DNA from: Acorus gramineus
Taxonomy: Eukaryota; Streptophyta; Magnoliopsida; Acorales; Acoraceae
Assembly: GCA_030737835.1 (NCBI GenBank)
Contig: CM060847.1
Span: 17,088,656-17,152,655, forward strand
Reading direction: 5' to 3'
Length of the DNA stretch: 64,000 bases
This document shows, in pieces, positions 21,035-33,221 of the stretch; within the stretch, counting starts at the first letter, position 1; every line of letters begins with the position of its first letter. Both the position numbers and the translations under genes were made by a program. The notes beneath the pieces are model-generated. The model worked only from the letters and a program-made list of their open reading frames with translations. It did not search any database and was not told the DNA's origin.

Positions 21035-23613
21035 TTGTTTTTTTTTTTATCCGTGCTTAAATTTGAAGGCCTGGTTTGGCATGAGGATAAGGGATTGAGA
21101 TAAAGAAATGATTGGGTCAAATTGCATGTTATCCCATGTGGTATAAGAAAAAAAAAAAAGGATAAAACATGTAAAATTGTATGTATTTTGAGGTAGAAAT
21201 GATGATATTTTGTTTTGGATAAAAGGTAGAACATACTGCCCTTCTCACAAAATGAAAACCAGATAAATAAAAAGAAGCAACAACTCTTGAAAGAAGGGTT
21301 AAACAAATGTTGCAAGAGTTAAAAACCAACAGCTTAATGTCTCATTAATAAGAATGACAGACTTGAGATCTTTTTATTTTTTTTTATTGAAGTTATCCCA
21401 TTTGCATCTGATCCAAATACAAAATTCAAGATAAAAATACAAAAAAAAAAAAAAAATGATAATAAAATGTATTATTAAATATAAATCTAAATAAAAATAA
21501 TAATATTTTCATCCTCTTAAATCAGATTAATGTATTCTAAATATTTATTTTTTTATTAAACCAGACAGAAGTGCCTGAATGGGACAGAGACTGTGATTCT
21601 AGGACACGCAAAAAAGTCAATGTTCAAACATAAGGAAAATATTGCATTTCCAGTGTACCCAATGAAATTTCCTGACAGAGACGTGCCTGTCTCATGAGAT
21701 TTGTTTAGTTAGAATATTTTGCAGGATGTGAAATAATCAATTTAATCCCACATAGTACAAACTTTTTGTTATATATTCCTTAATGGATAATTTTCTCACA
21801 TGATGGCATGATGCCAATGGAAGGGACCACTGTTTGAAAATTCGAATGACAGTCTCATCCACAAAAAAATTGATCGGGCCTCTGAATTAGTTAAAATAAT
21901 GGATGGATAAAGAATAATTATTTTAGTATAAATAAATAATAATTATTCTAAATAGTTATTATATTCCGGTGATCGTATATGTTCAGGACACGTCTTATTT
22001 GTTTCTATCTTGACATAACTATACCCATCTATATAACGTTCAACCGAACATGTTTTTAAGCCTATTCACTCTTATTTTAATCTATTATATCTCTATTTTT
22101 ATACCTAAATAAGCCATCCATAATAAACATAAGTGATTTTTATTTTTAAGTCCATATAAACTATATTAATTAGTGATCGATCACTCTCTTCTTTATATTT
22201 CTTTTTAAATCCTCAATTTTAAATTCTTATTTTGTTATTAGTCCCTTCGCTAACGTCCGTCAACAGTTGAAATTCATAAACTATCCCTTTGAAAATTTTA
22301 AATTTTTATTTTTAAGTTACTGTAAACTATGCTATTTAGTGATTGATTACTCTCTCTCTCATATTGTATTTTAAGTCTCAAACATCAAACGATTTTTTCA
22401 TTATTAGTACATGTGCAAAACTTCTGTTTATTTGGGGCTAATGAATAGTTAAAATTTTTAAATTACTCGTCCTCTAAATGAAAGAAACCCCAATGAAATC
22501 ATTTTCAACATTTTTATAATCCGCACATCGATTTTCTGGATCAGCCTATCTTCGACTTTCTTTGATATTTTAAATCAATGATTGTGTGTAGTGTCATAGT
22601 CAAGATTTTATAACAGTGCGAAAATCTCGAATCCTTCATGAATGAGATTTCAAATATAAATAAATAAATAAACTAAAATAACAGTAGCTTAAATATATAT
22701 ATAAAAATAAATAATATAAATATGTTAGATTTCCATAAAATCACTAAATCTCTAAATAAATAAAAGTTTAGAATTACGCAAAATAAATTTTCATTGATTG
22801 TATACAAATTTTTTAATGACATCTAAATTTTAAATTTAAAATTCTAAATGCACTCAAAATATTTAATTTGATATTTCACAATTTTCAACCAAGAAAAAAA
22901 TCATTTCAAAATTCAATAATGAAAATTCCTCAAAATTTTGCTTATGTAATTATTCTTTTTATGTTTAAGTAATCAATCCTAATTAAACAATTAAAGCTAT
23001 AAGAGAATGTAATATCGGATTGAGTGAGCATATATAATATTGAATAACACTGAAATTGTCATTGAATATGTAACAATGCAAGTGCAATTTTGTTTTTTAT
23101 TTCACCAAACATTTTGTATATAAGTTCTAAATATCAAAATACTTACAAAATCATACAAATATTTTGTGGAGAGAGAATAATAAGATTGGATCATTTGAGG
23201 CTGGAGACTTAAATTAAATTATAAAAAAAAAAGATTGATCACTAGATAACATAGTTTATCTATAAGAATTTAAAAATAAAAAATCGTATTTCACAAAACA
23301 ATGACATAAGAAATATTATTTAAATATTCAGATAGACATTTTTAAAATTAAGAGTTAAAAAAAAAATATAAAAAAGTAGTTATTAAATAATATAGTTTAC
23401 AGTGAAATAATATAAACCGATATAATCTACTTCCGGGGAAACGAGTCATAACACGGCACCCGCCAAAACGCGGAGCCGCTGAAAAAAAACAAAAAAAAAA
23501 AAAATCAAAAAGAGCCGCGCATCCCCCGTGAAGCAGCCGCGAAAAGTCATTCCCTATTCGTCCAACCTTTTCAAAACCCACTCATTCTCTCCTTTGAATT
23601 CAAACACAAAATC
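21035..23613. other. intergenic, AT-rich, with direct and inverted repeats
   Basis: A block containing AAACTATATTAATTAGTGATCG (shortest shared core AGTGATCGATC) near 22150-22200 recurs as TGTAAACTATGCTATTTAG at 22320-22360. Inverted relatives lie at 23215-23300 and 23360-23415, suggesting the ends of a decayed foldback element. 21068-21580 has weak TIR-like ends (GGCCTGGTTTGG / AAACCAGACAGAAGTGCC). No gene is seen. The last 200 bp, rich in CCGCG-type motifs, are probably the VAMP promoter. Confidence 0.45.

Positions 23614-23615
<2 letters not shown>

Positions 23616-23647
<32 letters not shown>
23616..23647. repeat. (GA)n tract in the VAMP 5' leader
   Basis: About 15 AG repeats followed by AAGAAGAGGAGGAG, ending 18 bp before the VAMP start codon. 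Such GA/CT tracts are common in plant 5' leaders and can bind GAGA-type factors. Confidence 0.9.
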
Positions 23648-23649
<2 letters not shown>

Positions 23650-23664
23650 AGAGGAGGAGAAGAT

Positions 23665-26600
23665 ATGGGTGAGAAGCGTCTGATATACGCGTCGGTGGCG
23701 CGCGGCACGGTGACCCTCGCGGACTACGGCGGGTCCGACGGAAACATCGCCGACGTCGCCCAGAAGTGCCTCCAGAACATCCCGGCGGCGCCCGGCAACG
23801 ACGGCCGATTCACTTATTCCTTCGACGGTCACTCCTTCAACTACCTCTTCTCCGGCTCCTTCGGTCAGTTCTCCTCTTTGTGTTTGGTTGTCTTGAGAAA
23901 TCTTGAATTTTGGGGGTGATCGGATCGCAATTGATATGAAAACGAGAGAAAGATTGGATTTTTAGAGCACCCGTGTCCCGTGTAGTTGTTTTCAGTGTGG
24001 GAATGGATTGCTTGAGGGTTTTTTTTATTGAAGGGGAGGTGATTTTGTTTAATTCCAGCTATGTAGTTTTATTTATTTATAATTTTTTGATTGGTTGATG
24101 TTAGAGGGATCGTAATCTGATTTGGCTAGATTGTGTTGACCATGTCTTTAGCAACTGTAGAACAATGATGGAAACAAATCCAAATAAAAAATACAGACTA
24201 AAAGAGATTCAGGTGGTTCGATAATTTGTTTATGTCATGTTTATGTGGTTCGACAATTTGTCTATGTCCATGAAGGAGAGAGGAATTGATTCACTATCAA
24301 CTAGTAATTGAAATAAAATGTTTCTCTCAGTCTTTTTCCTCACCGCCCCTTTGTCACAAAGCAACCCCCTTCACTTAAAGAATAAATTAAATTTATCATA
24401 ACCTTAAGGAAGAGACTAAAGAAACATGGGTACAAAAGAGTACGGGTGTTCAGGAATAAGCACTTTTCTGCTAGAAGCCTAGAATGCAAGTTAACTTACA
24501 ACAAATGATGATCAGAAATTTGTTATTCAATGCATGGATTTGGTTTTTCTCGATTTTGATACTGTGAAATTTTATTGCATTTTTGCCGCCTCTGAAGTTT
24601 TTACTTTTGATTGATTGGTGGGTACTGGTCCTTTGTGGGTGGGATATAGATTATGAGGTTTATCTAATTTGGTATCGGTATGAAATTGAGCTGAAGTAGG
24701 GGAAAAATCTTGAAGTCAGTGAACAGAGATTTGGCATTTTAGGATCCATCCAAGTTTGAATCTTTGGTAAATTTGTTTTGTATTCTCAGTGCAAAGTTTA
24801 TTGTAGAGCAATGAATTTGAAAATTGTGCATATTTTTTTGGGCAAGTCTTTCTGTATTTCTAACCATGCTTGCTTTCGGTCCCGTAGTATTTTGCGTAGT
24901 TGCGGATGCATCAATAGGAAGGCAGGTCCCTATGGCTTTTCTGGAGCGCATCAAGGATGACTTCATAGCGAGATATGGAAGGGGCAAAGCTGCAAATGCT
25001 CCTGCTAACAGCCTTAGCAAGGAATATGGGTAATGCAATGGGAGATTTGAGTATTATATTTCATGCTTGATCAGATCAAATCTTGACAAGCTTATCATCA
25101 CGGCAGAGTTAAACTGAAGGAGCAGATGCAATATTGTTCAGATCACCCAGAGGAGATAAGTAAACTTGCCAAAGTGCAGGCCCAAGTTTCAGAAGTCAAA
25201 AGTGTCATGACGGAGAACATTCAAAAGGTAATTTATTTCTCTGTATGCTTATCCCATTTGTCTTCATATTCTCAAACATTGATCACAGACTGTCATATGC
25301 GATAAGGGTTTAATGATCATTGTGGGAGTCGGGATACTGCACTCGACCAATCACGTGCTCTATTTTCCAACGTGGATTGCACTACTCATAAGTTATTATT
25401 TTATATATATAGTCCTCAATGCATATATTCTGGACAAATGAAGTTCAGACTTGGGATCTCTCTCAATTGGAGTACTGTTTGATACCGGGAAGCTATTTAT
25501 GATATTTCCAGTGGAATTCTGTCAGTTGTGGGAACATTTTTCAGAGATGACTGCATTTCTCCTGGAGTTCTCTTGGATGGAAGTTGAATTTTTGTATCAA
25601 ACATTTTTCCAATGTGCTTGTGGAAAATGAGAGAGAAAATTCAAGGTCTTCACCATTGGATTTTCATGTTAGTTTTGCACATATGAGCTCGCTTAGTTGA
25701 ACTCGTTATTTAACTTTCTAAAGGTAATTTCCTCAAAAAAAAAAAAAAAACTTTCTAAAGCTAAGGTTGAAGATAATATTAAGGTAAAACTACAGTACAG
25801 GAGTAGATTTATGTGTAGGGATCTTGCCATCTTTTTCAGATTGAATTTGTTATCTTTACCGTTAAAAGACTTTCAATAGCATTTGTTCATTATTAAACAT
25901 CATCCGAGAAAATTGGCTAAGTTCATGAATTCAGCATTTTTATCAGTCTTTTGGGTACAGTTTCTTCTTTTTAGTTTCTTGTAAGTTAAACATGAAAGTT
26001 TCCTTGATTGCTTCGAGCAAGAAGAAATCATAGCATCTGAATTTCACAAGAACAAAACCATTAACCTGGTGATGATGAGCCAGAAACTATCTGGTCAAGT
26101 TCTGCGGTTTGAGTTCTAGCTTGAATCCTTGATTACAGATAACAGAGTTACTTGAATTAAAGATCTATATTAGTAACTTCTCCAGATTAATTCAGAGATC
26201 ATATCACATTATTTCTCTATACACATTGAGCATAACAGTGTTCAGGTTAGCATGTGCAACATGTTGGTTTCCAAGCGGAGATTATGAAAAACTCTCATAA
26301 GCCGCTCTCTGCTTCTTGTTCTCTTAAATCTCTCTTCCCCTTCTGGGTTGGAGCCCACTGATGTCCTAATCCTTTATCTTCCCACCTCTTTTTAAATACC
26401 ATTTTGCTATGTTATCATACGTAGCTGCATTTTTTAGGGTGAATTTCATTCTTAGACATCAGTGAGTCCCTTACAGTATCACTTAAATCTACTACACTTA
26501 ACTTAAGGGCATTGGATGTGTTGCAGGTTATCGATCGTGGAGAAAAGGTTTCAGTTCTGGTTGACAAGACAGAGGACCTTCAAAACAATGTGAGGATTAT

Positions 26601-27644
26601 ACTGTTGAAAAAGTGTAGTTTATCAAATTTACCCTTTATCTTATTTAATGTTTCTACTTTTTTCCCATTATTTTGAGTTTCTGATATGATCTTTCATTTA
26701 AATAGAGCCTTTTGGCTTCTATCATTATAAGAATGAATTTTTATTTTCTTAATTTAACATATACTTTGTCCTATTTAATTTATTTTTAGGCCCCTTTAGC
26801 AGTGGGTTAAGATTTTTTTTTTTTGGGGGCCAAGTATTGTACAACGTGGGGTATTGTAATACAAAGCTTAACTCACTTTTATTTTTGGAAACTTAATAGA
26901 TTAAATTAGTCTTGATATATAAACCAATTTTATCTTTGTTTTTTACTTTTTTTTCAAGTAAATATCAATTTAGCTCTAAGTGATGTGTAATGATATAAAA
27001 AGAGAGAAGATGAGTGATAGGCACACCTATTTCTTAATTATACTTTATGTATTGCTATTTACTTTGTCAACATTGGTGAGTGAAAAACATAGTACAAATC
27101 CTAATTCATCACTCAGGTGGACTATCAAAAATGATATCCTAATGATAAAGATATTTTTAACATTTTATATTTATCTTTTCATCATTTTACTGTGGTTATT
27201 CCAGTCTTTACTATATAACTGCCAAACATGGCCTTGAGGCATCAACTAGTACAGTTTGCATGTGTATTATGCCATGCCAAGTCTATTGACAAAACAAGGA
27301 GTTTTTTTTAACGATAGAGTTATTGGGTATCAAATTTTTTTTGTTGCTATTGGAGGTAAATATTATATAATTTTTTATATTTCATATACATATCCATATG
27401 TTTTTTTTGTTGTGCTGACATAGGTTTCATGTAAAATTTATGGTAAATCAAAACATATGGATAAATTTTTAATAACAATGAACATCGGTTGCAGGCCCGC
27501 TCCTTCCAGAAGCAAGGCAATGAGATGAGGAGGAAAATGTGGCTGCAGAATATGAAGATAAAGCTTACCATCCTGGGTATTCTGATAGCACTGATACTCA
27601 TCATAGTCCTCTCCATCTGCCATGGCTTTAGCTGCTTGAAGTGA
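23665..27644 (+). CDS. VAMP72: R-SNARE of the VAMP72 family (longin-type synaptobrevin)
   Basis: Five exons: 23665-23863, 24888-25029, 25107-25227, 26527-26589 and 27495-27644; 224 residues, ending TGA. Residues 1 to about 120 form a longin domain ([40 protein letters not shown]). The R-SNARE coil runs from about 125 to 190 ([39 protein letters not shown]), with the zero-layer Arg in IDRGEK. A C-terminal membrane anchor follows ([20 protein letters not shown]). VAMP72 proteins sit on secretory vesicles and endosomes and pair with plasma-membrane Qa-SNAREs such as SYP1 for exocytosis and cytokinesis. The length matches the family (about 220). Intron phases are consistent and no break is seen. 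The exact paralogue (721-726) cannot be settled by eye; it lacks the acidic insertion typical of VAMP727. Confidence 0.95.
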
Positions 27645-28474
27645 AAGTGGAGGAGTTATTGCATCATACAGAGATTGAATTTTTTTATTTATTTTTGATT
27701 GGTGAAGTGGAACTGAAAGCAGAGATTGAATATTGTTACTTCAATTATAGATATTCCTGTGTCACTTGCTAGGCATTTTTTTTTTTGTACCAGGCTAGAA
27801 TATATATTTACATTCACATATGTCATTGTTGTATCTTAAAAAGTTGTATTGACACTTATCAGTTCAAATGAGAATGGGTGTGATTAAGGATCATAAAGAT
27901 ATGTATATTTTTTGGATGATTTATATGTTTAAATGGATACACTAATTGGACATAGGGATAAAATATGGCGCAAATATTGAAGGTTGAAAATGTGGCTCTA
28001 GGACCATGATCGAACATAAAACATAATTGAATTTGAATGATATATAATATAAGCATATATAATTTCATAATATAGGTCCGAAGGAGATATTTTACAGAGA
28101 GCATATCCGTTCTCGCTTTTAAATCATGAGTATTGATATACTCACTCTGTTTTACCGTTGACTGCAACCACATACATCATATTACGCCATCATAATGTAT
28201 GAGGTTATGTGTAATTTTTTTTTTCATTTTTCAAAATAACAAAAAATCAATATTGTATCTAAGTACTTTATTTCATATAATAATATCTGCTTCAACAAAT
28301 AAAATTTTTAAAAAAGAAAATCGGTGTGGGCTGCGCAAGGTGTTGAACTTATCATTTTCTTTAAACCATTTCATATATTTGTATATTATATTTTTTTTTT
28401 TCCTATCAGAGGTAAATATTATATAATTTTTTATATTTCATATGCATATTTAGTACAAATATATTTTTCTTTGA
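27645..28474. other. VAMP 3' region and intergenic
   Basis: 3' UTR followed by AT-rich sequence. A stretch near 28395-28445 (AGAGGTAAATATTATATAAT...CATATGCATA) repeats one at 27353-27395 in the last VAMP intron. Nothing else recognised. Confidence 0.5.
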
Positions 28475-29467
28475 GGAAAAATCCAAATAACACCCTATAA
28501 ACTATCTCAAATCCATGTAACACCCTAGCTTTTCCTAAAGTTTATATAACCCCCTGCATACACCTATGTAAACTAAGCCTGTCAATTATAAAAAAAAAAT
28601 CCGAATCCGATTCGAATCTATATCCGAAAAAATAGAAATATCCGATATTCGAAGATCCGAAGTGCGGATATGGATATCAGTCTATCTGATCAAAAAAATT
28701 TCCGTATCCGACATATAATATAAAAATATATATATATTTGTATTATATATTGCCCATATTGTTATGACTAATTACTAAGATAATATATTATAATACTATT
28801 AAATTTTCAATGTATGATATCTGAAAGAGATAATAAGCCTTAAAATCTTAATTTTAATTTTGATGTCTCTCTAAAATATCACTTAATTATCCAAATTAAT
28901 GTTAATATTTAAACATGTCAATTATTCAAAAAAAATCCGTATCCAATCCGTATCCGAAAATTAATATCCGTATTTGAATCCGAAAGTTAGGATATGGATA
29001 TTGGCATATCCGATCCGTATCCGTCCGATTGACATGCTTAATGTAAACCCAAATAAGCCCCTGATTTAAATTTTCGCTGTCGGATTATGATTATTCTGAG
29101 AATATTCTATTTGGTTAACCCTGGTTGAAAACATAGTATACCAAAACCCCATATAATATGTTAAAAATGCGAAAGATCATATGTAAATGATAATTTTATC
29201 CATTCAAATAGAGTTATATAATATATTCAGGGGGTAAAATCGTCATGTACAGAAGGTTTTTTATATTTTTGTTATATTGTACTTCCAATCAGGATTAACA
29301 AAAAATGAAACATTCACAGAATATTACTTATCTATCAACAAAAGTTTAACTCAGAGTATTATTTGGATTTACATAATTATTTTCAGGGGGTTATATAGAC
29401 TTTAGAAAAAATAAGAGAGTTATATGATTTTAAGCTATTTACAAGGAGGTTATTTGGATTTCCCCCC
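28475..29467. mobile_element. foldback element, copy 2, split by a hAT-like insertion
   Basis: The outer arms match copy 1 (left GGAAAAATCCAAATAACACC; right, inwards, GGAAATCCAAATAACCTCC) and the internal order is the same. Removing 28574-29040 and one 8-bp duplication restores a continuous ATGTAAACCCAAATAAGCCC, matching the family sequence ATGTAAATCTAAATAG of copy 1. The native length is thus about 518 bp. Confidence 0.8.
28574..29040. mobile_element. hAT-like non-autonomous element (TAAGCCTGTCAA ends)
   Basis: A 467-bp insertion flanked by exact ATGTAAAC duplications (28566-28573 and 29041-29048). Inverted ends are TAAGCCTGTCAATT and TAAGCATGTCAATC (right end read inwards). The subterminal regions are packed with TATCCGA/ATCCGTATCCG motifs. 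The ends resemble those of the 43242-44011 element (TAGGCCTGTCAA), so both belong to one superfamily. Confidence 0.85.
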
Positions 29468-30309
29468 ACTTTTTTTTTTGATAGATAAATGACATGCTTG
29501 TAAAGGTACGCATATCTTCGAAAACAAAAATTTTGAAATAAAAACTTGTTGTTGCCCCTAACATTTTACTTAATATAATTAGTTCATTTTTATATAACTT
29601 TGATTAAAAAAGATTATCCAAATAATATAATCACTGTTAATTGAAAAATGATAAAAGTACCCTAAAAAAGTCCACATTGCTCAAAAAATGATGAGTCAAA
29701 AAAAAAAAAAAAACCCCTCCCAGGCTTTTATGTAAAACAGAGTTAGAACCATCAACAACACAAGCAGTGGCTCCATTATTAAAATTCACCATCAAAGGAA
29801 TTAGGGCTTTGATATAGCCAATCCGGCTTTGATATAGCCAGTCCTTTTTTAGTTCCACTTTCATTGAGATCAAGCATGCTCACTCCTTATTTGGGTAAAG
29901 AGAATAAATGAAAAATAAGGATGAATAAATCCAAAAAACTTGCATGTTTACAAGGAAAGGGTGTGTATAACTATGTCATTATCTAAGTTTTCTTAAAATT
30001 TTGTTTTTATGCAAAGTCTTTTTCACCGTTATAAATAGGAATCACATGTCAAATCATATGCAATCACTTCTAAAGGGGACCTATATATTAAATCATTTTT
30101 TCATCATTTATAAATCATTAGCCATATTCACTTTTTATCTACAGCTTATCTATGGTCAACCAAATAACAAAAACTTCATTATTATATGTTCCCATAAAAA
30201 TAATTTTAAAATAACCAAATAAAAAATGACTTATTTTATTGATATAATTATATATACTAAAATATTTTTTGTGTTTTAAAATAACTTATATTTTTATCTA
30301 AATAAAAAC
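29468..30309. other. intergenic; possible MITE at about 29885-30170
   Basis: 29885-30170 has inverted ends (CTTATTTGGGTAAAGAGAATAA against GTTATTTGGTTGACCATAG read inwards). A short direct repeat, GGCTTTGATATAGCCA, occurs twice near 29805-29840. No gene recognised. Confidence 0.35.
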
Positions 30310-31160
30310 GTATATAATTGCCTGGTCCTTCTCACACCTGGTATTATATTGCAACTTTACAAGGTCCCTCATGCTTGGACCTAGGTTGTGGTCTAGTTTA
30401 CATGCTAAAGGTGGTGCCTCAATAAGAGTGGTGACACTGGAGTTCCGCCTATGGATAAAGATCCGAGTCCTCTTGATGATGAAAGAACCATGGACACCGG
30501 TATGGTGTTAGCCTAGGAGACTCCGATACTCAAATCAGTAGAGAAGAACTAGAAGTCTCAATAGAGTAGACAAGTAGAAAATGCTTATTCATACTGTCAT
30601 GCCCTCTCTCCTCCTTATCTGTCCCCCCTTTGAACTGAGTGAGTGACCATGTTTTTCTGCCCAATTATCCCTCTGTCTCGGTGAATATCTTCTGACATAG
30701 AAGATTCTGCGAGGTATGGCACCGGGTGGTTTGTTATGATGTTGGGGTCACGTGACGCTTGACTCACCGCTTCGCGTGGCTGTGACTGCGGTGAGCTGTG
30801 GCAGACTGTTTGTCGGGTACAAGATGCGCTTCTGCTAATTCGGTTGGGCAGAGTGGCCCCAACCTCACCTTAAGGTCTCAGGGTCTCCCTCTACCTGTAG
30901 CTAGGATTGGGCCTAGACCTAGGTTTGACTGGTTAGTTTCAGAGATGCTTTGATGGTGTTGCTTCAGAGGCGGTTCGACCAAGTCACTAGTCTTGATCCT
31001 CCTTGGGTTGTCATTGGTCTAATATTCTCCTCTTCAGTAGGTCCTCTGTTTTATTCCTTGGGCAAATGATCAGTTATCTAGTTATCTGAGCTGTTCTCCT
31101 CGAGTGAGGGATCAGTCATCCAAGCTGCCTTTCTTGGGTGAGAGATTGGTCTCCCGAGTC
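30310..31160 (+). mobile_element. probable LTR-retrotransposon LTR remnant
   Basis: A GC-richer island in AT-rich surroundings with wording typical of plant Ty3-type LTRs (GGACACCGGTATGGTGTTAG, CTCCGATACTCAAATCAGT). It has no long ORF. The right part has a short internal repeat (GTGAGGGATCAGTCATCCAA / GTGAGAGATTGGTCTCCCGA). Ends and target duplication could not be located. Confidence 0.4.
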
Positions 31161-31164
31161 CACC

Positions 31165-31166
31165 TC

Positions 31167-31227
<61 letters not shown>

Positions 31228-31380
31228 AAACCAGAACAAATAGTGTGTTGAAGTCCACATGACCCAGTCAAGAGAGTTTTTTTGCATACTATATTTCCTC
31301 TCGCCTGTGGTGAGATTTGAACCCAGGAACTTCCAAAGGAAGCCACCGTCCTTCACCACACGCTTAAAGCCATGGGGGAC
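31165..31380 (-). mobile_element. tRNA-derived SINE with (TA)n tail
   Basis: On the - strand, CCATGGCTTTAAGCGTGTGG (weak A box) is followed about 40 bp later by a good Pol III B box, GGTTCAAATCT (near 31325-31315). The element then runs into a (TA)27 microsatellite at 31170-31224, as a SINE tail would. No target duplication was identified. Confidence 0.5.
31170..31224. repeat. (TA)n microsatellite
   Basis: About 27 perfect TA dinucleotides. It produces spurious Tyr-Ile reading frames. Confidence 0.97.
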
Positions 31381-31959
31381 AGCTACATGAAAATGTTGGA
31401 CATATGTAAAAGTGATGTAACTCGCAACCCCTCTTCGGATAGAATAACAAATATGAAATATAGTGGAATATAGATGGATGGACAAAAAAAATATATCTGT
31501 TTGTCGCAAAAAAAAAAAAAAATTATGTCTCAATAAAATGAAAATAAACTGAAATTAATATTTTAGATTTTGGTACTATTCAATTTCAACCCAATGTATT
31601 CCAATTGGAAAAATGATATATCTAGTACCAAGCGTTACTGATTCACAATTCACACCATTTTTTTTAAAATCATGCACTCTTTTACTAGAGTTATTGTTAA
31701 TATAAAATAAAATTTATATTAAAATATAATAGTATATTTTTTTATTTTTATTTTTTTTATCATCTATCGTGTTGGAATCTCATAAACTATAATAGCGTAT
31801 CACTTGTCCCACTAAAAAAAAAAAAAAAAAAAAAATTATTGTATCAAATGACTTGTGATAAAAGACCATCGAAATTGTCTCACCAAAAAAAATAAAAAAA
31901 AATAAAAAATCAAACGATTGGAACAAGACGTACGGCAGTGGGTCTCCCGTTCATAATCG

Positions 31960-32170
31960 ATCGGGGATGTATTCAATTGTTTCGTCTACCGACTCCACCG
32001 TTTATGTTGCAAACTTAAAAAAGAAAGATCATCACAAATCAATCCTCCGATTGCACGGCATTGAGGAAGCTTCTCATGGTTCTTCTTTAACTTCTGCAGC
32101 TCTCTCTCTCTCTGTCTCAAGATTTCAATTGGTTTCTCTCTTTGGGTCTTTTTCAAAGAACCCTGCAAAG
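31960..32170 (+). other. non-coding first exon (5' leader) of the OTU gene
   Basis: A CT-rich leader (CTCTCTCTCTCTGTCTC near 32100) ends at a GCAAAG|GTGAAT donor at 32170. The matching acceptor is ATACAG at 33184-33189, just upstream of the OTU start codon at 33222. The start of the leader is approximate. Confidence 0.55.
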
Positions 32171-33221
32171 GTGAATCTCTCGTCCACTCATTATTGTTTT
32201 GGATATGGGTTTTAATTGGTCATCCAAAAAATGTTGACCTTTGAAAGTATTGATATTGTTGATGTGAGAGTTCATTGGGTTTTTGTGATTGATGGGGAAG
32301 TTTCTATATTGAGTTTGTATGATCGTCCTTTTGGATTGCGTTTTATATTTTCTTGGAAAGTTTCATATCATTGGTTTATTGTAAAGTGTACAACTTTGTT
32401 GGGTTATGCAAATTTTACTGTTGCTTCCAAAATTTTCATTGATATGATTAGTTTCTGGATATGTTGATGGGATTCTTTTTTATGTTGGGTTCATGTTGAT
32501 ATGGAATGGTTTTGCTACTAGATGTATTTTTCTTTGCAATCCTGGGTAGAAAAACACCTGTTCAACTCTCGTGTTTTTATTATTATTTTTTCAATATTTT
32601 TATCCAATGTTGGAATTTTTATTTTTATTTTTATTTTTTATCACTTTTTGTTCCTTTGTTTTTGTTTTTCTTTCAAAATTTGCATTGGCTGCATCCTGAT
32701 TAGATTGGAAGTGAATTATTTATAACTGCAGAGTTCTTGAGATTTTTGAGATTCCCAAATTGGTTGTGCCAAGTTGAATTAGCTTGTCTTGTTTTTTCCC
32801 CAATTAGTTTACTTGTTAGAAGAAGAAGAGTTGTATTTTCATTTTACATATACATTGTGGATCATTTACATGCGAACTACTGAGCATCATATACTGAAAC
32901 GTAAACAAAATATAATTTTGTTTTACATGTTGCTTCTGTGAAATTTGACATGTATAATGTACTGGATCACTTACATGCAAGTTTACATATTACAAGATGA
33001 CATTTACATTGTGGATCATTTACATGCGAGCTACTGAGCATCATATACTGAAATTAAACAAAATCTGAATTTTGTTTAATTGTTTTACCTGTTGCTTCTA
33101 TGAAAAATTTGACATATATAATTTACTTGATCCTTTTTCTCTGGTGCTGGTATAATTTGATTTCTGACTTTCATCTGCTTGACATACAGTGGCATTGGCC
33201 CGATGCTTGTCCTGAGATAAC

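Noticed and set aside
31165..31533. - strand frames with poly Tyr-Ile
   Set aside because: Translation of the (TA)n microsatellite and a SINE-like element.
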